Below are positions 56,871 through 64,000 of a stretch of 64,000 bases of DNA, piece after piece; positions within the stretch are counted from its first letter, which is position 1, and each line of letters starts with the position of its first letter. This stretch comes from Aurantiochytrium sp. KH105 (Eukaryota > Sar > Bigyra > Thraustochytrida > Thraustochytriidae): assembly GCA_003116975.1 (NCBI GenBank), contig BGKB01000070.1:9810-73809 (forward strand). The letters run 5' to 3'. The translations under genes and the position numbers were made by a program. The notes under the pieces are model-generated. The model searched no databases and was not told the DNA's origin. It saw nothing but the letters and a program-made list of their open reading frames with translations.

Positions 56871-58640
56871 GTGGCACATCCACCGCGACGTGCGTCACGA
56901 TTCTTCACCTGGTTGTCGCTTTCTGGCTTGTTCTTTTTCGGCTTGTACATTGGTAGAATCTCGGCAATCGGGCGAGGAGAGCTGTCGCTCGATGCCACGT
57001 CTTCCGGCATTGGCAAAGATGCCGAGCAACACGCTCTCGCGGATGCTATAGCAAGCCTTGAACGAGAAGCTGCCGCGTGGGCATGGAACACCGCGCCCTC
57101 GAAACTTCTTGAAGACACTCCGGAAGAAACTACAACAACTTCTTCTTCTTCTTCTTCTTCTTCCTCTTCCTCTTCTTCGACAAAGCAAAACGCTGCTCAA
57201 CGACCATGCCCCGAAGAAAACCTCGCAGCTGGATTTCGAGAGCTCGCAAAGCGAGCTGAGCGCGATGGAGCCGTCGTTGTAGGAGCAGACGAACTTGTGC
57301 GCATCATGACCGCTGATGGCCCCTCACGCGAGAGTCAAACCGTCAAAGCACCCAACGAACCCGAGATCTCCACGGGCCTCCGAAGCTTTGCGGAAAGTTT
57401 GAATGCCGGGTCGAAAGAGAACAATGCTCTTGATATTGATACGTACGAACGCAGTCCTGATCAGCGATCTCCCTCGGGGGTGCAGCAAGCCGGAGACGAG
57501 GAAGGATCAGACGAAGTAGAGGACAATGGCGACGATGCATCGGACGAAACTTTCAAAACCTATCACGAGCTCGCCGCCCTTGCCGGCATCGACCTCGATA
57601 GCACGCTCTATCGGGACTCGGCTCGCTGGTCTAGAGTTCCAGAACGTTATAAGCTTCGCAATGACGAAGTCGGGCGCTTCTTTTTATATCAGCCTTCCGG
57701 GGGCTGGGGTAACCAGCGTCTCATCCTGCGCTGGGCTGTTCTGGCAGCCAATGCGCTTAATCGCACACTCGTGCTACCACCTGTCGCGCCACACGCCAAC
57801 TTTTACCTTGGCTTCAACAAATTCGAAAAGTCGCAAATTTTACACATGGGCCAAGTCTTGGACCTCGATTTGCTCGCATCTCGCGTTTACGCCGGCATTC
57901 GTGTTCACGAAGGAGACATGAACGAGTATGAGAATCTCATATTTCGCAACCGTACCTGGCGTATGTACGAAAAACCTGCGGCGATTTCCTTTATGCAGGA
58001 AAAAACGATCAACCGACGATGGTCAAACGAAAAGGCTGACGTCGTGTATTGGCACAAGACTGGCATGTGGAAGTGCTGCGCGACCATGGACGCCCAATAC
58101 TATGCTTTCATTCAGTACGGCATGGAATTCTCCAAGACGCTGCAAGCTTTGGCCCTTCGAGCGGCGGCCCCGATGGCCCCGCGTTACAACGCCATCCACT
58201 TTCGTCGGGGCGACAGTCAGATTATGGAGCGTCGAAGCGTTCACAAGTACATCAAGTACCATGGCGCAACCATGCGCCACATGAATAGAAGTCTCCCGCT
58301 TTACATTGCAACGGATGAGCGCGACAGGGCGCTTTTCAAGCCATTCGTCACGACTTACGGGTTCTCTCGTCTTGTGTTTCCGGAGGATCTTCATCAAGAC
58401 ATCATCGAACCCTTTCTCGCTAAAGTGCCTACGGCAATGCGCGGTGATGTGCGAGGCTTTATTGATCAGATCATTTGCCTCTATGCTGAGCGTTGGTCCG
58501 GGTCCGCACTCTCTACCTTTTCCTACGTCATTTCTGCAATGCGAAACAAACGTCTGCGTCGAGGCAAGTATTTTACAAAGTTGAAACAGCGTGGTGGCGA
58601 GGAGAACTTTTTACCGCGGGACCCGCGTCGTTTAGCGTGA
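56871..58640 (+). CDS. O-fucosyltransferase-like (GT65/68-type fold) membrane protein; start uncertain
   Basis: The frame is open from a TAG at 56760 to TGA at 58638-58640 but has no ATG before 57306. I start at a GTG (56871) because a type II anchor (FFTWLSLSGLFFFGLYIG) follows immediately; the true start may be an ATG split or supplied by an upstream exon. A disordered stem has a Ser run. The catalytic region (57680-58600) has QPSGGWGNQRLILRWAVLAA, the GDP-fucose-type first motif, then AIHFRRGDSQIMERR with the Arg-Arg-Gly-Asp donor loop, LYIATDERD, and GSALSTFSYVISAMR. This matches the protein O-fucosyltransferase superfamily. The acceptor is unknown; Golgi or ER location is inferred from the anchor. 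Confidence 0.82.
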   Translation: MAHPPRRASRFFTWLSLSGLFFFGLYIGRISAIGRGELSLDATSSGIGKDAEQHALADAIASLEREAAAWAWNTAPSKLLEDTPEETTTTSSSSSSSSSSSSSTKQNAAQRPCPEENLAAGFRELAKRAERDGAVVVGADELVRIMTADGPSRESQTVKAPNEPEISTGLRSFAESLNAGSKENNALDIDTYERSPDQRSPSGVQQAGDEEGSDEVEDNGDDASDETFKTYHELAALAGIDLDSTLYRDSARWSRVPERYKLRNDEVGRFFLYQPSGGWGNQRLILRWAVLAANALNRTLVLPPVAPHANFYLGFNKFEKSQILHMGQVLDLDLLASRVYAGIRVHEGDMNEYENLIFRNRTWRMYEKPAAISFMQEKTINRRWSNEKADVVYWHKTGMWKCCATMDAQYYAFIQYGMEFSKTLQALALRAAAPMAPRYNAIHFRRGDSQIMERRSVHKYIKYHGATMRHMNRSLPLYIATDERDRALFKPFVTTYGFSRLVFPEDLHQDIIEPFLAKVPTAMRGDVRGFIDQIICLYAERWSGSALSTFSYVISAMRNKRLRRGKYFTKLKQRGGEENFLPRDPRRLA

Positions 58641-58900
58641 GAGCTTTCTTTCTGTAAACTGACCAATATTTGGTTTCTTTTATTCCCTTACTCTTCGAGA
58701 CAACAAAGTGTGTATTCAAAAAAGAAGAAGGGAAAAGAAAAAAAGTAAAGTAAGGTGAAAACTGTTTCTAGTGGCACACCGGCAACTTGGCAGAGCGCAT
58801 CGGCTTGGACTGTGATTTATCACACACATGAGTGTGGAACGTACAGTCTTGGGAAAAGATTTTCTCCATTGCAAAGAGTTACTCGAAGGACTCTGCAACT
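58641..58900. other. Convergent 3' spacer
   Basis: 260 bp between convergent stop codons, with AT-rich and purine-rich A/G tracts near 58720-58750. No gene. Confidence 0.5.
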
Positions 58901-60300
58901 TTACTTCAACTCCACATCGCCGACGGGTTGGGACTCGCGGGCCAGTTTTGCTGCCTTCTCAGCCGCCGCCTTTTGCTGACGATCGCTGTTTTGGCGGTAG
59001 ATACGGTATCCGACGGCTCCGAAGACAATCACAGCGCCCATGAGGGATGGGCCACTGATGGTGTGGCCGTAGATAATGCAAGAGATGACAATACTTGTGA
59101 GCTGACGGCAAGTCATAATGATTGTGAAGACCAGGGGGCCAAAGGTCTTGATAGTGTAGAAAATGAACATTTGGCCGGTGGCACCTGTGACACTGAACAT
59201 GAGAATGTCCTGCGCGATGGTCGAGTCCTTCATGATAAAATCGAGCGAGGAAAACAGTTCTCCAGACTCGAGGAGACTGCAAACAGTAAAGAAGCAGCTG
59301 AAAGCGTTGACACCGAACATCATCTGGTACGAGCTCATCTTGTACTCCTTGAAGAGGTGGCCCTGCCACTCTGTAGTTTGTAATGACGATTTTGCCGAAA
59401 ACGATTTGTCAGTTGGTCAGTTTTGTATCTTTTCTTCGACAGATGGCCGAACTGTCGAACTGTCGAACGAACGCCCAAACGCCGGTATTTAATCAAGGGG
59501 AACTTACGAGAAGTGAACGAGTCAAAAGTCAAATAGCAGGCAATAAGAAGGATGCCAGAAAAACTGGTGGTCTTTTCGGCCCCGTTGCCGCCCTCGCTGT
59601 TGTTGAGCGTGAAAACGGAAACACCAAAGCCGATCACAATGGCCACCACATAATCGTACGTCGGATACGACTTGCCGGAAATGACCTTGCCCATGAGCAT
59701 GACAGGAATGAGCTTGCTCGACTTGGCGAGCACCTGAGTCGGAAAGGAAATGTATTTGAGAGCCTCCAACTGGCTCCAGCTGCTCAGCACGTTGGACAAC
59801 GACGTGAAGGAGAACTTGTAGAAAGGCGCTCGCATCGACGACTTTTCTGTAAAGCTAATTACGGTGCCTGCCGTGACAAGGGCCAAAAGACGGTTGCAAA
59901 AGACCAGAAAGATAGACGAGTCGAACTTGCCCTGGTCGTACTCTTTGGTCATGATGCGCTCCTGGAGCACGCCCCACAAAAGGTACGAGCCCAAAAGACC
60001 ACCTGCGCAGAACAGCAGCATCATGGCGCGCAGAGCAAAGGTCGGCTCCGGCTTAGGATCCTCCGACTTCTTCTCATTGCTATCCGTGGGCACCTGCTCG
60101 TATGCACTCTCGCCAAACACCATGAAGCGAACAAATTTGGCATAAAGGCTGTGGTCCGAGGGCGCCACAGGGTACTTGCGAACCTGCTGAATGGCCACGT
60201 ATCCAATGGCGAAAATAAGAAAGTACAGACCCAGGTTCGTCACCAGGCTTTCGGCCCACTCGGGCAGAAAAGAACTCGTGGAAAGCGTCGCGTCCGCCAT
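58901..60300 (-). CDS. SLC35B2: Golgi PAPS transporter, SLC35B2/PAPST1 type (two exons)
   Basis: Exon 1 60300-59508 and exon 2 59370-58901 give 420 residues, near the usual ~430. About ten membrane segments are visible. Family landmarks: SSWSQLEALKYISFPTQVLAK, KLIPVMLMGKVISGKSY, then across the splice site DSFTS-QWQGHLFKEYKMSS, YQMMFGVNAFSCFFT, and GQMFIFYTIKTFGPLVFTII. These match the 3'-phosphoadenosine 5'-phosphosulfate transporter that supplies Golgi sulfotransferases. The chosen ATG (60300) begins MADATLSTSSF; the frame continues upstream but the sequence there is low complexity. The enzyme implies Golgi sulfation of glycans or proteins. Confidence 0.92.
59371..59507 (-). other. Intron in the PAPS transporter gene (137 nt)
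   Basis: On the minus strand the donor is GTAAGTTC and the acceptor ACAAACTACAG. A tandem AACTGACCAACTGAC branch-like motif lies inside. It is phase 1; joining C with AG gives Gln in FTSQWQG, matching the family. Confidence 0.9.
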
Positions 60301-61271
60301 GGTGTCTACTGCGGCGGCGCCTTCGTCGCAGGTCTCAACGGGTGTCGGCACGGTGGATACCGTGAAGTTTCCTCGCTCTCCTTCCCTCCCGCGTCTCTCC
60401 TGTTGCCCCCTCCCTCGCGCCCGTCCTTGCCTGCTTGTCTGCTTGCCAGTCTGCCTGCGTGTGCGTCCGTCGGAGTGGATTGCGGTTTGGTCGCAGCACT
60501 TGCGATTGCCCTTGGCCACCTGCGAAGAGACGATAAAAGAGGGCGCGGCGGCCCAGCCAGGCTCGCGGCCAATCCGCACTTGCGCTTGCCCGCCGCAAGT
60601 GCACAAACGGCTCTCCACAAGTGTACAATGGCCGCGCAAGTCGAGCAGAAGGGCGATCGACTCCTTGCCCTATTATTTATTATCAGCGGGGGCCAGCCAA
60701 CTGACCAACAACAGCAAGGCTCTTTCCGGCTGATCGCCAGGCTATATACCTTGGCCCGGAGGCCAGAAACTGCTGCAGCATGCACGAGAACCATGACCAG
60801 ACTCTCGACGTCAAGGCCGAGCAAGAGCGGGCTTCGTCTTTCCATCATCATGGAGGCCGCACCGCTGGACACACCGAGCCGAGCCTCGACTCATCCATGA
60901 TGCTTGGAAAAAAAGAAAGCTACGCAGCCACTGATCGGGCGAGCCCATAGTTGCAAACTAGTTTCCGCGTCTTTCGCAACGTGCGTGCGTCTAGTTGTGG
61001 GGACTGTGGAATAAGGACGGCGCGCAGGATCTCGCCGACCCTGGCGAGCGAGCTCGTCAGAGCAGCTCGCAATCGACTTTGCGCCGCGTCGAACGGAGAG
61101 GCGCGCGCGCAGGCGACCGAGCCGCGCAGCAGGCCGAGACGGCCTGCCGGGGCGCGGACGCCAAAGGCGCGCCGAGGCAGCCCGGCCGCCCCCTCGGACC
61201 GACCGCGCGGCGCGAGTGAGTCTTCGGCACGGCTCGGGTTTGACTTGACCTGCTTTCGAAGGGAAGGGGCA

Positions 61272-61281
61272 ACCACGTGGT
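61272..61281. promoter_or_regulatory. ACCACGTGGT palindrome, copy 1 (E-box/G-box core CACGTG)
   Basis: A 10-bp perfect palindrome with the CACGTG core bound by bHLH or bZIP factors in other eukaryotes; 202 bp before the BIG start codon. Confidence 0.45.
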
Positions 61282-61366
61282 GCGGTGGGAGAGCGGCTAC
61301 TTCATCGATTATCAGCACATCGCAGCGGGGTAAAAAGGGAAAGGAGATAGATAGCAAGCAGACCAC

Positions 61367-61376
61367 ACCACGTGGT
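61367..61376. promoter_or_regulatory. ACCACGTGGT palindrome, copy 2
   Basis: Identical to the copy at 61272-61281, 95 bp downstream of it and 107 bp before the BIG start codon. Confidence 0.45.
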
Positions 61377-61482
61377 CCAAGCGCAAGCCCAAGGCCCTTC
61401 CGCCCGAGCGCGGTCCGTGTGCCGCCCAGAGCATAGCCAGATTCATTTCCCCCAACACAAGGCTTGAAGGGGCCTCGTGACA

Positions 61483-64000
61483 ATGCGCGATACGCTCGAA
61501 ACGACCCTGAAGCGGATCCTCAAAGATGCTGGACGCAAGCAGACTGCGCTCAAGGAGGCCGCAAACGAGGGGCTCAAGCGGCTCGAAGAGACTTCGGACG
61601 AGAACCTCGAAGCTGGGTCATCGCCTGCCGACGCTTACCTGAAACCCTTGCTCTTGGCGCTCGCGGCACCGCAGCCCAAAGTTGCCGTGGCCTCACTCGA
61701 CTGCTTGCAAAAACTCATGTCTTACGGGTTCTTGCAAGGCCAGGCCAAAGCCCGTGACGCCGGCTTTGAGACCGAGGAACCAGACATCTCTGTCATGGAC
61801 CTTGTCGTTCGGGCCATTTGTGCGTGCGAGGACACCGAAGGCAAGGGTAACACCACCGACGACTCGGTCCAACTGCAAGTCATTAAAGCGCTACTCACAG
61901 CCGTAACGAGCGCAGGCTGTGGCGTGCACGAGACGTCGCTGCTCAACTCCGTTCGCGCTTGCTACCACATTCATCTATACTCACGCAATCCGGTCAACAA
62001 GACCACTGCCAAGGCCACTCTTACGCAGATGATGAGCGCTATTTTTCAGCAAATGGAAGTGGCCGACGCTCGCCTCCCTTCCGGAGGGTCAAGTCGCGCA
62101 CGCGCCTCGACGGCGTCGTCTCTCGCGCCTGCGGATCAGCAACCTTCCTCTCCGCCAGAACCGAACGACTCGCGCCCGAGTGCCACGTCTGATGCCACGG
62201 CCGCAGCCGAAGCCACCGAAGACCCAGACGATGCAGACAACGACAGCGCACAGATTGCTGCTACAGCAGCTTCGTCTTCGGAGAGCGGCCCAGACATCCC
62301 TCCTGTCTCTGCAGACTCTCCTCGCGTTGCGCCGCCAGCAGACGATTTTGACGCTTGCATGTATCGCGAGGTGGCCGAGCAGCTCGAGATGGACAGCCTT
62401 TCAGTTGGAGGGTCCATCCCAGGGGGGTCGCCGGTGGCCCGGAATGGGACCCTGAAGACCGTTTCCGAAGGCGCGAATGGCAAGAGCGGCCACAAGGCCA
62501 GAAAGCAGGCGAAGGGAAAGTCTGCCCCCTTCAAATCGATCCAGCACAAGGACGCATATCTCTTGTTTCGAGCGCTCTGTAAGCTCTCGATGAAGAATCA
62601 GAACCTGGTGGACGGGACGGGCGCCGCTGGAGACAATCACATTCCGGACCCTATTGCTCTTCGATCCAAGATTCTCTCTCTTGACCTCGTTCTCAGCATC
62701 CTGGAGGCCAGCGGTCCAGCCTTTCGCAATAACAAGGACTTTGTCTACGCCATCAAAAACTACTTGACCTCTTCGCTGGTCAAGAATTCTGTTTCCAGCA
62801 ACACACAGGTCGTCGGGCTGTCGCTGCGCATCTTCGTTGCGCTGCAGTCCCGCTTTGCTGAGCATCTCAAGGAGGAAATTGAGCTCGTCATCTCCAAGAT
62901 CTTTCTCCCTCTTCTCGAATCCTCCAATTCTCCCCACGAACACAAAGTCCTCGTTTTGGAGGTGTTCTTGCAAATCGCAAAAGACGTCGAAACTCTTGTG
63001 AGCATCTTTCTCAACTATGACTGTGACTGGGACAGCATTGACCTGTACTCGCGCATCGTCAAGGTTCTTTCCAAGCTTGCATCGGATCCTCGCCCCACTT
63101 CGCCCAATGGCGTGCTCTCACAAGATGACCAGCAAAAGGTCGCCTTGCATGAAATGTCTCTCACCTCCATGGTGTCCATCCTCCATTCGCTCGCAGAGTT
63201 CACACACGTCCAGGAAAATCTTCCAGGCAGTAGCGCGCGCTTGGGCCCGGAGAATCCTCAAGAAGAGTCTGCCGGTGCTGGAGGCGACAATGCAGGTGCA
63301 ACCACCACCGACTCGGAGCCTGTTGCGCCTTTGCCGACCACTGGCGAGGCGGGTGTTCAGGAAATAGGAGAGGAGGACGAGAGCACTACGCAACCCAATG
63401 TCTCGCGCCACGGCGGCTCCGTGCATGCACCGAGTCGGACAAGTGTCGGGGGCGACTCTGCCACGCTGGCCCCGAGCGTTGCTGCCGCCGGCGCGCAGAG
63501 CTTGCGACGCCTCAAGGTGGACTCCTTCCAGCAAAAGCAAAAGTATCGTCGCGACATCGAAAGCGCCGCTTCCAAGTTTCTTATCAAACCCAAACGTGGC
63601 ATCGACTTTCTCGTCAAGGAGGGCTACATTGACCGCACACCCGATGATGTCGCCTCGGCTCTGCTAGAGTTTCAAGATGTCTTTTCCAAGACTAAGATTG
63701 GCGAATTTCTGGGAGAGGACGATGAATTCAACGTGGAGACGCTCTATTGCTATGTGGATCAACTCAATTTCACCGATCAGGTTATTGACGAGGCGCTCCG
63801 TGTCTTCTTGGCAGGATTCCGAATCCCTGGCGAGGCGCAAAAGATCGACCGTATCATCGAAAAGTTCGCGGCTCGCTATTTTGAAAACAACCCAAAGAGC
63901 TTTCCCAGCGCTGACACCGCGTATGTCCTTGCATTTGCCATTATTATGCTTCACACCGACCTGCACAGCCCGAACATTCCCGTGGAAAAGAAAATGACCG
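61483..64000 (+). CDS. BIG-type ARF guanine-nucleotide exchange factor, Sec7 domain (3' end outside window)
   Basis: The frame is open from ATG 61483 to the right edge, 839 codons. The DCB region has SLDCLQKLMSYGFL, LQVIKALLTAV and TTAKATLTQMMSAIFQQME. A ~130-residue disordered linker follows. The HUS region begins AYLLFRALCKLSMK and contains the HUS-box LNYDCDWD (near 63015). The Sec7 domain starts at about 63530 and includes KPKRGIDFLVKEGYI, KIGEFLGEDDEFN, the exchange-catalytic FRIPGEAQKIDR with its glutamate, and ADTAYVLAFAIIMLHTDLHS. This order is diagnostic of the large BIG/Sec7p family, which activates ARF at the trans-Golgi. The HDS C-terminal domains lie outside the window. Confidence 0.95.
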   Translation, partial: MRDTLETTLKRILKDAGRKQTALKEAANEGLKRLEETSDENLEAGSSPADAYLKPLLLALAAPQPKVAVASLDCLQKLMSYGFLQGQAKARDAGFETEEPDISVMDLVVRAICACEDTEGKGNTTDDSVQLQVIKALLTAVTSAGCGVHETSLLNSVRACYHIHLYSRNPVNKTTAKATLTQMMSAIFQQMEVADARLPSGGSSRARASTASSLAPADQQPSSPPEPNDSRPSATSDATAAAEATEDPDDADNDSAQIAATAASSSESGPDIPPVSADSPRVAPPADDFDACMYREVAEQLEMDSLSVGGSIPGGSPVARNGTLKTVSEGANGKSGHKARKQAKGKSAPFKSIQHKDAYLLFRALCKLSMKNQNLVDGTGAAGDNHIPDPIALRSKILSLDLVLSILEASGPAFRNNKDFVYAIKNYLTSSLVKNSVSSNTQVVGLSLRIFVALQSRFAEHLKEEIELVISKIFLPLLESSNSPHEHKVLVLEVFLQIAKDVETLVSIFLNYDCDWDSIDLYSRIVKVLSKLASDPRPTSPNGVLSQDDQQKVALHEMSLTSMVSILHSLAEFTHVQENLPGSSARLGPENPQEESAGAGGDNAGATTTDSEPVAPLPTTGEAGVQEIGEEDESTTQPNVSRHGGSVHAPSRTSVGGDSATLAPSVAAAGAQSLRRLKVDSFQQKQKYRRDIESAASKFLIKPKRGIDFLVKEGYIDRTPDDVASALLEFQDVFSKTKIGEFLGEDDEFNVETLYCYVDQLNFTDQVIDEALRVFLAGFRIPGEAQKIDRIIEKFAARYFENNPKSFPSADTAYVLAFAIIMLHTDLHSPNIPVEKKMT

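Larger units (their letters stand above)
60301..61482. promoter_or_regulatory. Divergent promoter region between PAPS transporter and BIG ARF-GEF
   Basis: 1.2 kb of non-coding G/C-rich DNA between two divergent start codons. A TATATA-like stretch lies near 60741. Two perfect ACCACGTGGT palindromes lie toward the BIG side. Confidence 0.5.

Noticed and set aside
59383-60900. 505-codon plus-strand frame opposite the PAPS transporter
   Set aside because: It is antisense to a clear SLC35B2 exon and shows no transmembrane or domain pattern of its own.

Overview
The window reads as nuclear DNA of a compact, intron-poor protist. It carries ORC3, a 20S proteasome alpha-7 subunit, a BIG-type ARF-GEF, a PAPS transporter, a PHAX-type RNA export adapter and a fused aminodeoxychorismate synthase. 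It uses the standard code, has short spliceosomal introns (104-182 nt) with GT..AG ends and CTAAC/CTGAC branch-like motifs, and gene ends lie only 160-260 bp apart. Very long intronless genes, RS/Tudor/EF-hand proteins, GC-rich UTRs with microsatellites, probable cilium-type coiled-coil proteins and sulfation genes suggest a stramenopile, perhaps a thraustochytrid. That placement is inference; no ribosomal or organellar marker is present.

Layout. 1-17031 (+): the 3' part of one uninterrupted reading frame of more than 5,670 codons, open at the left edge. It encodes a Tudor-like repeat array with RS linkers, several EF-hand pairs, PUB domains, WD-like beta-propeller segments, a degenerate protein-kinase domain, a helical-repeat region and more EF-hands. 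17.4-22.4 kb (+): a sirtuin with a long disordered N-terminus, ORC3, and a small orphan ORF. 22.6-27.7 kb: a saposin/canopy-like secretory-pathway protein (-), an unknown membrane-anchored low-complexity protein (+) and a TSNAXIP1-like coiled-coil protein (+). 27.9-36.3 kb: a large LRR protein with a probable split carbohydrate-binding fold (-), a PX-like/RMDN fusion (+) and an unknown coiled-coil protein (+). 36.5-41.5 kb: bifunctional aminodeoxychorismate synthase (-, with a short 5' exon recovered by hand) and a YbeY-type endoribonuclease (+). 43.5-47.6 kb: a large LRR protein (+) and a small secreted Cys-rich protein (-).

48-64 kb is rich in secretory and glycosylation functions: a B3GNTL1-type glycosyltransferase (-), PHAX (+), a LicD/fukutin-like protein with Cys modules (-), proteasome alpha-7 (+, three exons), an O-fucosyltransferase-like enzyme (+), the PAPS transporter SLC35B2 (-, two exons) and the BIG ARF-GEF (+, cut by the right edge). 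The PAPS transporter and BIG are divergent, and the DNA between them carries two identical 10-bp palindromes.

The most unusual object is the giant Tudor/PUB/EF-hand/WD/pseudokinase protein, an architecture I cannot match to a named family. I saw no rRNA, tRNA, CRISPR array, insertion sequence or virus. Four introns in three genes were deduced by reading splice sites against conserved protein family sequence.
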